Shown piece after piece: positions 34,662-45,691 of a DNA stretch of 64,000 bases. The position numbers were made by a program, and so were the translations under genes. The notes beneath the pieces are model-generated. The model was given only the letters and a program-made list of their open reading frames with translations, was not told the DNA's origin and searched no databases. The stretch covers positions 1,707,557 through 1,771,556 of the forward strand of contig BFEA01000320.1 of assembly GCA_003427395.1 (NCBI GenBank), written 5' to 3'. This DNA is from Chara braunii. Its lineage: Eukaryota > Streptophyta > Charophyceae > Charales > Characeae. Position 1 is the stretch's first letter, and the number at the start of each line of letters is the position of its first letter.

Positions 34662-35465
34662 NTTTGTGAAAACAGTCTCCACATTATATTGCAAAACAAG
34701 CACAGGGGCCCGGGAATTACCCCACATAACAACCCGGATTTAACAGGAACATGCTCGGGCCCTTACCCAGCTATAGGCTTGCGAGATCTAGGTCCTGTGC
34801 CTGAACAAAGTGGCTCTCCCAAAAATGAAAAAAAGAGGAATAAAGGATGGGACCAACATCCCAGCCAAACCTTGACTTCTGGAAAGGTTTTGGATCTTAA
34901 CGTGCTAAAGCTGAAGTTCTTGCCTATCCATGGTGGGGAGCTAAATCGCTCCCCGTGGCCTGTGGGGGAGAGCAGCCAGGGTGCTACACTGACCCTACCT
35001 AACGGGTTCAGTTTGGCTAATCTGGACTCTCTCCCCCACGTGTCACAAAACCATTTCCTGCAGTTTTCTCTCTTACCGTTCAATGTTTTACGGCACCAGT
35101 CACCTTGGATCATCGTTCTGATATCTAAAGCTATCCTTTTTTTAATAGCCAAATCAGACGTAAATTGTCTTTTAAACAACTGGTTATTTCTGTCATCCCA
35201 GATCACTTTCATAATAATCGCTCTTACTGCCTGGGCAACATATAGCCAGTTGCTTCCCTGTTCATCCGACGCCCTATGAATACCAGACACAATCCATTCA
35301 TCCGACCACTCAAATTCACCCTTTGTAATACGGTTTCAGTGGTAAATCCACCAGTCCCATAACTGGTCGGGATGTCCATCCCTTTGTTGACCAAGTTAAC
35401 TGCTGTTGTTGTTGCCAGAAATAGTTGAAGCCACAACATGCTGGTCAATCTTTGAGATGGCAATG
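34632..35465 (-). mobile_element. LINE-D fragment: 3' end of ORF2, minus strand
   Basis: A T-run at 34632-34665 (with one N at 34662) is the A-tail. The frame to its right codes the C-terminal part of ORF2: QLWDWWIYH, then YVAQAVRAIIMKVIWDDRNN, then WFCDTWGRESR and VAPW. These align with the end of LINE-B (YVATAVRSLVIWWIWKERN, WFLRSWAKKNR). One stop interrupts it near 35340. The rest of the element is missing. Confidence 0.85.
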
Positions 35466-35466
35466 C

Positions 35467-35901
35467 TTAACATTGTCTAAACATTGAATGCAGATCTTCT
35501 TTTGAAACGCTCTGCAAGTCTTGGCTTTTTCTGCGGCTTTCAATTACTGTTGTAGGCCTTTTTTTCCCTTTCGCTCTCTGTATTTTTGTTCCCTTTTTCG
35601 AAGTATACACGTCCAGAGGTATCACTCTTGCCTCTTTCTCACTCCACCAACCAATTCCCCTTACATCCACTGACGCTGCACGGAGGGGAGTTAACCCTGT
35701 AGGAAGGTTCACCTTGTGTACCAGTGTACCACCAGTTGGCGCCTTCTGTATCTTAACCCTCGTCACTATCTCCTCTACGTCCTTCAGCTGAAGAACTCTC
35801 ACTGTTCCCCCTCTTTCCAATTCCTTACTAAACCCAAAGTCTGGTGGCTTGTTCCATTCTGTCACTACAAACCCCTCTTCCCCCAAATCATATGTAAACA
35901 A
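35467..35901 (-). CDS. Unidentified 144-codon reading frame
   Basis: I do not recognise it. The frame begins MFTYDLGEE, is mildly basic, and ends with a Lys/Arg-rich part (KGTKIQRAKGKKRPTTVIESRRK). It lies between LINE-D and a displaced LINE-C fragment, so it may be an ORF1 or linker piece of another LINE. The 19 bases CCCCCTCTTTCCAATTCCT inside it (35807-35825) recur inverted at 36090-36108, on the other side of the LINE-C fragment. That suggests a rearranged insertion rather than a gene. Confidence 0.3.
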   Translation of the reverse strand: MFTYDLGEEGFVVTEWNKPPDFGFSKELERGGTVRVLQLKDVEEIVTRVKIQKAPTGGTLVHKVNLPTGLTPLRAASVDVRGIGWWSEKEARVIPLDVYTSKKGTKIQRAKGKKRPTTVIESRRKSQDLQSVSKEDLHSMFRQC

Positions 35902-35904
35902 AAA

Positions 35905-36088
35905 GCCGAAGTCTGTCCTAGTCTATTTGTTATCAGCGGATTCTCGAATAAAATTTGTGCAAGAACTGCTGCTTCGGTTAGTGGCTGCTCTCTGACTGTG
36001 GGAAAAACCTATTGTCATGCCTTCAGAATGCCCCTCCAAAAAACAGACTTCGGCTTTTTGTTTACATATGAATGGATCAACAAACAGT
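35905..36088 (-). mobile_element. Displaced inverted fragment of LINE-C ORF2
   Basis: About 180 bases are nearly identical, in reverse orientation, to 41485-41665 within LINE-C ORF2 (for example TATGTAAACAAAAAGCCGAA and AGACTTCGGCTTTTTGTTTA). The fragment is flanked by a 19-base inverted repeat. High identity implies a recent event. Confidence 0.88.
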
Positions 36089-36109
36089 GAGGAATTGGAA
36101 AGAGGGGGA

Positions 36110-36545
36110 AGAGGGTTGTGGTTCCAGGCGCCGCCACGGTTAGCGCAGATCGCGCGTCTCGTTACGGCTGTCACGACGACTGCAGGTGTTTTTTCTTCGA
36201 CAATCCCAAGGATTGTCTTCGCGTCGCTTGCCCTCCATGGTTCTGCTATGGTGGTAGTGGATTGGCCCGTTGCCTCTCATCTAGAGCAGGCAACAACCCC
36301 TGTGGGGTTGGGCGGTCCCTCCGGGTAGCGGCCTGGCGACCAAGCAACCTCTAGCTAATGACAACTTAGGGTGAAGAAGATAGCAGGCATAAGAAGACCG
36401 AAGAAGACTCAAGAAGAAACCCTTCGGACGGGGGACACGCGACTCTTGGAAGTGAAGTGGATTTCGTTCCCTCCCTATGAGACCTATAGGTTGAAGTTAT
36501 TAAGAGATCTGGATTGTTTTTGCTCCATGTATTTAACGGTCAAAG
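36110..36545 (+). other. Probable LINE-C 5' leader
   Basis: No reading frame of note. An A/G-rich stretch (AAGAAGACCGAAGAAGACTC) lies near 36390. Its position just before ORF1 suggests a 5' UTR. Confidence 0.4.
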
Positions 36546-38667
36546 ATGAGTCGTAGCACAGATACCCACAATCCACATGCATCCGAAAAGGAGTACTCAC
36601 AAGAAGAAAAAGACCAGATTAACACACTCATGGATGCATGTTACAAGAATGGCATCTTCCCGGCTGGCCTCGATATCGGGGTGGCACTGCTTGGGGAGGA
36701 CATCACCCGTTTTGACCTAAATGAACGTTTTTTAGAATCCAACAAGGTTTGGCTGAAAGAACACGCAGTGACCATAATATTTATGAACGAGGCCAAAATC
36801 CTCTCGAACTCTGTAAAAAAGAAGTTGGTGCGGGTGTATGAAAACGAGTGGTATGATGTTGGGTTTATCGAAGACTCGGTTAAACGAGGTCGTTACCAAA
36901 GTGAGGGAAATAATTTGGCATCTTTTGTCTCTTCGGAGACTATGGTCGTCAAATGGATGTTGGAGAAAAAAGAGGACTGTATTGAATGCGATGGTAAAGA
37001 ATACGAGGCACGCTTTTACCCCTGGATGACTTTGGCGGAAATGAAGGTTTTCAAAGAGGTGGGGGCAAAAGTTTGTTGGGTGCGATGCCGAAGGGTGCCC
37101 CTGCAATTAATGCCTATTTTTCGGGAAGCAATCAAAAAAACCTTCGGATTGGTAACCAAAGCATACCCTACGGAAGAATTCGAAGATGAACCCGAACTGG
37201 GATCAGTGAGGTTTGATCTGGATTGCAGGGCGCAAGCGGCGATCAGACCGCGATTGGTGGTGGGAATACCGAACCAAGGAGATTATTATTTCGAAATTTT
37301 ATCGGCAGAGATACCTTGGTGTGACACTTGCCGTATGTTCTACCACACGGAGAAAGACGAAGTATGTCCGGCAAAGGAGGTGGATCCGTTTCTCCACCCA
37401 GGCCCAGGCAATCCTGACCAGAACCCCCATTCTCAGGTTTTGTTCCTGAAGGGGAGGAACCTCCGAAAGCGGGCTTCCGCAGACTGCCAGCTCACCTTTT
37501 GAAGAAAAGGAGAAACGAGGGAGAACCCTCATCTCGGAATGCGAAGGAAAAAAATTATAAAGCAGTGCAACAGAAGAACCGTAAGTCCGGAAAACCAGAG
37601 AAAGGGACCGGAAAGCAAAACGAGAAAGGGAAAGGGGGTAAGGGAGAACTGCACAAAAACCCTGACAAGGATCAAAGCCTGCAAAAGAAGCAATTAGGGG
37701 GATTGAGCAAAGGGGGACGCTCGAAAGAGAAGCCAAATCAACCCTCGGATGGAGGGGATTCATACTCCTCAAGAAAAGCGTGGGATAAAGATAAGGAGGA
37801 ACGAATGGAAAAACCCGGGGTATATGAGGATCCGGCGTTACACAAGTTGGAAGAAGCAGCGCTGAAGATTTTGGGAGGAAAAGAAGATGACTCGGAAGAG
37901 GAACGAAATTCAGAACAGAATCACATGGAGGAAGACGAACTGGAATTTGAGGATTTTATTCCAGGGGAAGGAGATAACAAGGGGGAACGGCGGAAGGAGG
38001 AGGTCCCAGTGGGACTGTGCATCACGGAACCAATTCAGACGCTGGACAGGGGGTTGATGCCGACATTCCAAAATTCCTCATTCTGATTATTTGTGCCAAC
38101 TCAAGTAAAGGGGTAGTGATACTGGCGAACGTGCTAGCGAATGATACAATGGAATTACAGTCTGTGGAAACGGACGCTGCCTTGACAAAACTGACTATAT
38201 TGCATAAAGTGAAGAATCTGATCCTGAATTTCCTACAGGTGAGGGTGATACCCTCGCTTAGAGTGGGATGCTTTACAGCGGAAGACCACAACAGAAACAG
38301 AGCGAGACTGTACTTTGTCTTTTTGGACGTCAAAATGAAAAACGAAGTCAAGGAAGAACTGGCTCAGATGGGAAAATAATGGTTTAAACTCTCGCTCCTG
38401 GATTCTATGTTAAACGAAAAATTGGATTTGATTCTTTTCAGAAATTCTATATTTGCCAAGGTAATAGCGGAATGACTAACGAATGCCCCACAACGGAAAC
38501 TTCTCTTTTCGGATAGTCTCCCGGACCTGTTGAGAGCCCCATGGTTCGAGGAACAGAACCTGAAGAAGGGGGAAAGCACGCAACGACGGAAACAGACAAA
38601 GGGTTCAGAGACTTCATTCGACCGTATCCATGGTATTCCCGGCACGGGCGTGAACTATGCTGCCTAA
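36546..38667 (+). pseudogene. LINE-C ORF1 (gag-like), broken
   Basis: ATG 36546 opens 318 codons containing a zinc knuckle, Cys259-x2-Cys262-x4-His267-x6-Cys274. A frameshift near 37430 moves the natural reading to another frame, which is Lys/Glu-rich and coiled-coil-like (NAKEKNYKAVQQKNRKSGK and onward) to 38086. A conserved C-terminal part follows in a third frame (38017-38379 and on), interrupted by TAA at 38377 and TGA near 38473, and ends at TAA 38665-38667. That stop overlaps the ORF2 start (ATGCTGCCTAA), an arrangement suited to termination-reinitiation. The layout matches LINE-A ORF1. Confidence 0.82.
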
Positions 38668-39729
38668 GGGCATTCTGCGCATAGCCTCATGGAACGTGTG
38701 CGGACTTTGTGATACCGGAACGAAGCACAGGAGGGCCAAGTTAAAAACATCTCGCTACATGAGAACAAAATACAGATAATCTGTGTTCAGGAATCAAAGT
38801 TGGATGAACAAAGAATTGAAGAAACAACAAAATGGTGGATGGGCCCTTAGTTCTGGGCTCCAGCCAGGGGGGGTGATGGACCTCAAGGAACAAGGGGAGG
38901 TACAGTAATCTTTTTCCACCGTAATTTTGATACGGTAATTATTGATAGTATGGTGGACATGGGGGGGAGATGGGTCTAGGTCAAATTTACGATGGGAGAT
39001 GATGATTGGACAATAATATCCTTATACCTACCCACAGACTATAACGATAGAGTAACCTTCCTGGCAGAACTACCAGGATTAATTCCTAGCACAGACAATC
39101 GGATTATGGCAGCCGACTGGAACACTGTTCTTAATCCGGGTCTGGACAGCCAGGAACCCAGCCCAATAAAGACGGACATAAGGTTTTTGCAGGCCTTCAT
39201 AACCTCGCAGGGTCCGAAGGATGCTTTCAGAATCCTTAACCCTGACTCAAATGGTTTCACGTGGTGCGTTTCACAGACCCCGCCGGCCCGCAGAAGATTG
39301 GACTTCTTTCTAATGCGAGGGGAACCATGGTTAGCCTGTACACGGGTTGAAACCACGCAAGCCTCGCTCTCGGACCATAACCCTATTACAGCGGAGCTAA
39401 AAATTGCGCAGGACAAGAAATTCGGTCCTTCCTACTTCAAACTAAATGTGAGTCACTTGAAAGATGAAGGAGTACTGGACTGGGTCAATAAATATTTGGT
39501 CCAATGGCAAAAGGCGAAACCTTTGTTTGATAGGGAGGAACAGTGGATGGAAGTGGGGTTCAGACTCCTTCAGGGAGGTCTGAACAACATTTCCCAAATA
39601 AAAGCTATCGCAAGACACAAGAAAGAAGCAGACCTTAAACGGTCAATCCAAAGGGAAGAGTCAGAGTTCGAAAAGCACCCAGTGTCAGACGCCTACTTGA
39701 CTGCAGTAAGGAAACGGAAAATACATTAG
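38657..39729 (+). pseudogene. LINE-C ORF2, AP-endonuclease domain, broken
   Basis: The frame starts ATG 38657 with RIASWNVCGL, corresponding to SWNVRG in LINE-A. The early part has frameshifts and nonsense: TAG near 38848 where LINE-A has Gln, and TAG near 38977 where LINE-A has Trp. From 38992 it is open for 245 codons with ADWN, RRRLDFF and SDHNPI, the C-terminal half of the EEP fold. TAG at 39727 ends the block in the sequence CAT-TAG-CTG. Confidence 0.85.
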
Positions 39730-39918
39730 CTGAAGACAATGGTAATTCAACAACAAGAATGTTGGAAACAATGGTTGGTCCAGCACAACATTATCACGGG
39801 GGATAGGATGACGAAGTATACTTTCAGAAGGCTGATCGTACAACAGGCTAGGCAGCCGATGAAAGAACTTGCCCACCCCTTCTCTAGTTAGGTCCCGGCG
39901 ACAGATGACGTTCAACAG

Positions 39919-41931
39919 ATGGGGGAATTTGCGAAACTGTATTTTCACGATATTCTTACATCCAAAAGAACCTTAGACACCACGGACACGGACCTCCAAC
40001 AAAATTCGAATTTTTTGGCATTAACGAAGAAAAGAATATCCACCCCAGCCCGTTTAGATCTAGATAGGCCCCTGACAGAAGAAGAACTCTTGGTAGCAGC
40101 AAAAAGAATGGCAAAGGGAAAGTGCCCCGGGAATGATGGATTACCAGTAGAGCTATACTTGGCAGTATGGCCAAAAATTGTACCCCAACTGATTAGCATA
40201 TACAACAACGTGCTGACAGGAGGAAGCCTGACAACAGGAATGATGAACGGAATTATTACTCTTCTATATAAGAAAGGGGATAAGAAAAAAATCAGGAACT
40301 GGTGACCAATATCATTGCTTAATGTATCGTATAAGATCGTGGCTAAAGCTCTGGCCCTACGACTAGGCCGGTACCTTCCTGAACTTATTCTAAAGGAACA
40401 AGAGGCATTTGTAAAACACCGATCCATCACAAATAACATTGCTGCCACTATACAGGCCTTGGAAGTAATAGCTGCGGAAAACAGAGACGTGGCAATCTTG
40501 CTGCTCGACATGGAAAAAGCCTACGACCGCATGGGTTGGGCCTTTGTAATGACTACCCTAAAGCATATGGGTTTTGGGGGGAACTTTTCTCGATGGGTAA
40601 AAATCATGTACTGCATGGCAGCAACGGCGGTCATGGTGAATGGATTTGTATCAGACAACTTCGCTTTATCCTAGTCGCTAAGACAGGGTTGCCCATAAGC
40701 CGTCCTGCTCTTTGTGGTGCACCTGGAGGTCCTATTGGACAACATTCGTTTCAATACAGAAATTAAAAGACTGGAAATACAGAAGAATTTACAATGGAAA
40801 GGGGGGGCTTTGGCGGACGACCTCACGATGGCCTGCCAAAATACCCGCCCTACGCTGTTGTCATTACGGAAAATCCTGAAAAATTATTGCGACCTATCCG
40901 AGGCGTCTATTAATTGGAGCAAATCTGTCTATTTTCTCCCAAATGACTTCAACTTACAAGTTAATTGGGGTCTTAAGAAAGTACCTGCAACTGCTTCTGA
41001 CCGTTTTTGGGGCGTACAAATCTCTCTGACAGAGAATGCAGATTTCCAAGACTCTTTGCTCGAAGAGAAATTCAACAATAGGCTGGCATCGTGGAAAAGC
41101 ACCAAGCATCTCTCTCTGTTGGGAAGAGCTATGGCGATTACCTCTGCAGCGTTCTCAGTGTTCTGGTTTGTATTAGCAGTCCACATGCTGGGGGATGATA
41201 CCTACAAGAGGATCAAGAAATCAGCAGCGAGGCTTCTGTGGAAACCAGAAGGCGATAAAGAACAGGGGTTCTATTCGAAGATTGCATGGGAGACAGTAGC
41301 CTTTCCACGGGATGAAGGAGGGTTGGGCATACTGGACCCCCACCAACAAAATGTGGCACTGCTAGCAAAATGGACAGTGAAGGCGATGTTGGCAGAAGAA
41401 GAGGATCCTTGGTGGTTGTTAGCTTGCTACATTTTGGGAAAAGAGTGGACGCTATCTAGAACGGAGGACGTTCAAACCTGTTTGTTGATCCGTTCATATG
41501 TAAACAAAAAGCCGAAGTCTGTTTTTTGGAGGGGCATTCTGAAGGCATGGCAGCAGGTTTTTCCCACAGTCAGAGAGCAGCCACTAACAGAAGCAGCAGT
41601 TCTTGCACAGATTTTATTCGAGAATCCGCTGATAACAAATAGACTAGGACAAACTTTTTCTGCGCATGATAGTACAAGCAATTTTGGTAAAGCTTGGATA
41701 GAAAAAGGAATAATACGCATTAAAGATTTATGGGATAGAGAGAATCGGAGGTGGAAATCTGTGGAAGAGGTAAAGAAAAAACTGGGAAGACTCAGAAAAA
41801 TCCCAGAAAGACTTACAGATATCCACGATGCGATTCCTCACTCTTGGCTCCAACTGTTACGAAAGGGTATGGAGATTCCAAGTTCAGGGCTCTGGTGCAG
41901 CCGCAAGGGGGTTACTGATGGAATCCTCTAG
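39919..41931 (+). pseudogene. LINE-C ORF2, reverse transcriptase with intact active site, broken
   Basis: Blocks in order: KCPGNDGLPVELY near 40120, LYKKGDKKKIRNW then TGA at 40303 where the family has Arg (NWRPISLL), LDMEKAYDRMGW near 40505, and a stop at 40672. A frameshift at about 40695 follows, then a 405-codon open stretch with ALADDLT near 40808 (both Asp present), SINWSKSVYF, FWRGILKAW and the thumb. It stops at 41931 without the zinc tail. A 180-base part (41485-41665) has a displaced inverted copy at 35905-36088. Confidence 0.88.
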
Positions 41932-42119
41932 ATCACGTATCATGCACACACTCTTCTACTTTGATAGGCGCCACGTTGGCCTTACGTACCGAGACTAGCT
42001 CGGTACTAAAGGCGACTGCCTGATCGTGCCCACGTGAGTACCAGTGGCAGGGGATTCATACATGGGCAAGTGGAGACAGGCACGCAGCACATGAGAGACA
42101 CCTGTTATACTCTCATGTA
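41932..42119. other. Sequence joining LINE-C and LINE-E
   Basis: About 190 bases not recognised as LINE. CCGAGACTAGCTCGGTAC near 41988 contains a short palindrome. No gene. Confidence 0.4.
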
Positions 42120-42830
42120 ATTTTTTATTATTATTATTATTATTTTTAATAAAAGAAGGGCGATGGCCTTGAGTTTTTTTTTTTTTTTTTTTTTTAATTA
42201 TTATTATTATTATTATAATTATAATTCCTTGCTTTAGAAATTCCAAGATTGAGGCCGGGGACCTCACAATTCCACCCGGAGTTATCCTGGCAACATTAGC
42301 CGGTTTCGCTTACAGTCCGTAAGGCTGGAAAAACCACAGGGAAGAAAAGACCTGTTACCACTCAAGCCTAAAAGTTCCACCTAATTCCATAACAACACAA
42401 AACACAGGACCATTAATAGCTACCGCTTTTAAACTATTCTACTCCTAAAATCAACCAACTATTTTCAATCAGGCCTCAGAGCCAGACATTTTTTTGCCCC
42501 GCCCACCAATTTCCCCAACTATTATTTTAAATGTCCAGAAAAGGCTTATACGTTACGGACATGATATCTGTTTTTCACTTGTTTCCTACTATCCTGCACA
42601 CGGCCTAAAGCGGCTCAAACAAGAAACTATCTTCACTGGAATCCGGGCCTAATAGCTGACCCTAAGAATGTAACCAATCCGCTATTTTGATCCCCCCGTC
42701 TGCTGAAATTGAAGTCCAATCGGTACCTCTAGCCCACGTCTGAGTAAACCAGTACGTTTTTTCCTCGCCTGTCTTTGTGATAGACCACTTCCCAACCCCG
42801 TGCTATCTTTCGTACCCCCTTGGCCCAATA
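42120..42830 (-). mobile_element. LINE-E fragment: 3' UTR and C-terminus of ORF2, minus strand
   Basis: ATT repeats and a T-run (42121-42210) represent the tail. The 3' UTR shares GAGGCCGGGGACCTCACAATT with LINE-B. The minus frame ending at stop 42662-42664 reads GEEKTYWFTQTWARGTDW and then ISADGGIKIADWLHS, which aligns with the extreme C-terminus of LINE-B ORF2 (WFLRSWAKKNR and SAATGKLVWSPW). Confidence 0.75.
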
Positions 42831-43019
42831 CCCCTTTGTGTATCATACCGACCCCACAGAACCCTCGTCGCTTTTCTTGATTTCAGGCGCTTCTCCTTCT
42901 CCTATCACAACTGTTTTTCCCTCTCTGCTTTTTGCTCGCCTGCTTCCCTTTCTTGATCGTCTGAATTTTGGACCCGTCTCGTGCTGCTTTTCGTGCTTCG
43001 TCTCTTCCCGCTCATCAAC

Positions 43020-43145
43020 CTTGACTCACGAAGCCCGGTTGATCCTTCGATCACCCCTGCTCACCAATCAGATGCGTTGAACAAGAGGATCTTCCTATTG
43101 CGCGACGAATCTGATTGGCCGACCATTGGGTTCTGAAGGATCAAC
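43020..43145 (+). promoter_or_regulatory. Inverted pair of CCAAT boxes within a larger inverted repeat
   Basis: GTTGATCCTTC (about 43037) and GAAGGATCAAC (about 43135) are complementary, and inside them CCAATCAGAT (43064) pairs with ATCTGATTGG (43109). The second outer arm ends at the ATG of the small frame at 43146. Paired CCAAT boxes are common in promoters, but the symmetry could equally mark a foldback element. Confidence 0.35.
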
Positions 43146-43328
43146 ATGGCTTTCGCAACGCGCTCCCCGCTAAGTCTTCTCCTCCTGCTTCTTCTCTTAC
43201 AGCTCGACTTTCTCCCTGCCTTCTCCCTCCCTTATCCTCCTTCTCGCAACTATAAATTTCGCAAGCGCGTCCGCAAAACTCTCTTACGTTCTCGACTCCC
43301 AAGCCCACTTCCGGGAAGCAGTGGCTAG
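43146..43328 (+). CDS. Possible small secreted cationic peptide (60 codons)
   Basis: The frame begins MAFATRSPLSLLLLLLLLQL, a convincing signal-peptide core, and is followed after about residue 28 by a short strongly basic tail (RNYKFRKRVRKTLLRSR) and a Pro/Ser/Gly end. There is no Cys, so it is not a defensin-type peptide. The start sits right after a CCAAT-bearing inverted repeat. It matches no family I know. A chance frame or the first exon of a longer gene are real alternatives. Confidence 0.3.
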   Translation: MAFATRSPLSLLLLLLLLQLDFLPAFSLPYPPSRNYKFRKRVRKTLLRSRLPSPLPGSSG

Positions 43329-43982
43329 GTGAAGTGTCTGGTGCGAGTCGAAAAGTCCTGTCGGGCTGACGATAGGCTGGCCGGTTGCGCACTTGATCGC
43401 CACGACGGACTGTGGGATCTGGGCGAACTGCGTCGAGCTTGCGTCGCCGGGGTGAGGATCTCAGCGGCGGAAGTTAGCACGCGACGGCCTGGATCGTCGG
43501 TGTGGGTATAAGGATCGGTGATTGGAGTTAAGTGAGTGATTGGCCCGAGGCCATACTGGAAATTCACTGCAGAAGCGCCTTTGTTGATTGCGGATTTTTA
43601 TCTTTTGGTGTGAGTGCACTGCTGCAACGCCGAATGTCCTCATTCGGATCTCCGTACCTCCTATCTCGACATCTCTCTCTCTCCTCTTTCTCCGAGTTGA
43701 ATGACATTGTGTCATGAGTTTGTCCTTCCTGTGAATGAGAATGAATCTGTGTGTTTTCCTGTGCGAAGGAAATTCTTCCGTAACTCTTCCATTAGTTTCC
43801 TGGGTAATCCCAGATGTCGAGGAATTGATCCTCTTGTCTTGTGAATGGTGGATGCGTGTGTACAATTCCCTCGGTTGATTTCTGACCTATGCACCCGTGT
43901 CATTTTCGCACCTTCCACAGTGAATGTCTGTATGTAGATGCTTGTCTTTTTGCGTTGATTCGACTCAGCGCCCGACGGGATT

Positions 43983-44741
43983 TTGTTCGAGAATGCAAGA
44001 GTGTTTAGATCTGTGGTTCTGAATGCACTGCGCATGCCATCTGCCTTATGTTGCACGACATCTGCAACCGATCTACAGGGCAGCCTCGAAATAACAAGGC
44101 GCCTCGGATCAACGCCGCATCGGCTTACTAAACCTGAGTCGCGGGTCGGTCCCTCGGTTCAGTGCATGATCAAACCGATAAGTGGTCTCTCTCTCTCTTG
44201 TGTCGAAAAGAATTGATTGGTGGTTGTGCGGGTGTTTTTCCTTGATGACGTCTCGGGATTTTTGCAATTGATTGACATGTGGACTTACGAACGCCCTTCG
44301 ATCGGGCGCCAGCCTCCCGTATCTCCCGCGCCGGCACGATCTTTTCCTTACGACGAAGAGAGGACACGTGTATGCGAGTGGCACGTACGAAAAGTTGTCG
44401 CACGGATCGGCGGATGATATTACTTCCCTCCTGAAAATCGTTGCTCAGGATTCGTGGATGCTGGATTTGTCATTATCGATACTCACTTTCCGCCTTACTC
44501 CATATTTTTGCCCTCTAACGAGCTGATCGTCATTCCGTGGACAACGGTGGAAGCGCACTAGCCTCGCACTCTGTGCACTGAGTGTCAGCATTTCGAGCGC
44601 TACGAATCCAAGGGTTTCCACTATCGTGTACGGAACCCCGATAAACATAGAGAAAGAGTCACACGACTTAGACCCTCCACATCGGACTCGGAACTGACAA
44701 GCAAGCGACGTCGTGACTTAATACGCAAGCGAGATACGTGA
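43983..44741 (+). pseudogene. Decayed reading frame of unknown function
   Basis: One frame stays readable from about 43983 to a stop at 44741 apart from stops near 44214, 44415 and 44560. The middle codes VFFLDDVSGFLQLIDMW and the end has a Cys/His patch (CTECQHFERYESKGFHYR) and a basic tail (SKRRRDLIRKR). The residue mix looks protein-like rather than random, but I recognise no family and the stops make it a pseudogene at best. Confidence 0.3.
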
Positions 44742-44824
44742 AGCGTGCCAAAGCCTTTTTGCTCTAAACGAAGGACCGTAGCACGGTGGGAAGTCCGACA
44801 ATACTTTTTGGATTAACTTTAACA

Positions 44825-45265
44825 CGTTATTCGTTAAAATAGGACATTATACTGTGTCCTCTTTCTAACGAATTAATTTTTAGCTGCAGCCTAAGCAACG
44901 TAGGCATGCCCATCTAGGGGTTAACCACATGCAGAAGCGTGCTGAGATCCATACTTGTGAAACTTCATAAATAAAATCCCAAATGTGGAAGTGTGTTGGG
45001 ATCCATACTAGTCAAACTTCATAAACGAACAACGATTAGCACGCCAAAGTGAACCCTGTGCAGAAGTGTGTCGTGATCCTAACTTGTCAAACTTCAATTT
45101 CATAAATGTGATGAAAGATACAGTAACTATATTGTGACTCGGTCCTCTTTCTTACGAATTCATTTTTGACTGCAGTGTTTGTACATGGGCATGCCCGCCC
45201 AGTCGCCCCAAATGCGAAAGTTTGCTGACATCCATAGTTGTTGAACTTTTATAAACAAAATTAGC
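44825..45265. repeat. Degenerate tandem repeat
   Basis: TCCTCTTTCTNACGAATTNATTTTTNNCTGCAG occurs at about 44857 and 45146. ATGCAGAAGCGTGCTGAGAT followed by CCATACTTGTGAAACTTCATAAA recurs about four times (near 44930, 44983, 45057 and 45208). The DNA is AT-rich. The inverted pair TTCGTTA and TAACGAA lies at about 44830-44875. Confidence 0.75.
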
Positions 45266-45691
45266 AATGTAATTAGATTGAATTAAATTAAATTGTGCTC
45301 CATCACGATGAATATCCGCATTTTAAATGGTCATGCAAAGAAGGTTTAAGCATCCACTGACCAATTTCACATAAGATGAGATTTCTCATTCCTCCACCAA
45401 CCAGTTTCACAATCATCTTTACACTTCCAGTTGAATAGAATTTGAAACATGGAACACAATACTTCAACTTGAACACAATTCGGAACATGGAACATTACGT
45501 GACATAGATTACAAAGCCCATACATGACGCAGGACATGCATTGAGCTTGCCGTAGATAGCGTGAACTCGGAACGATAAAAGAAAGCAATGCCTCTTGCAA
45601 AAGGACAGTTGAATAATGTCTCGATTTATGAAATTTAACGATCAACGAATGAAACACCTTAAAAAAAAGTTTCGAAGTTTAATCAAATCCA

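Larger units (their letters stand above)
36546..41931 (+). mobile_element. LINE-C, long L1-type element lacking its 3' end
   Basis: ORF1 (36546-38667), endonuclease (38657-39729), and reverse transcriptase plus thumb (39919-41931) lie in order on the plus strand. The element stops at 41931, before the zf-RVT tail that LINE-B and LINE-D have. Several nonsense codons and two or three frameshifts have disabled it, although the RT active site is intact. Confidence 0.9.

Noticed and set aside
2666-42830. LTR retrotransposon or pararetrovirus as the source of the reverse transcriptases
   Set aside because: No LTRs, protease, integrase or RNase H were found. The AP-endonuclease, RT and zf-RVT order with A-tails is that of L1-type LINEs.
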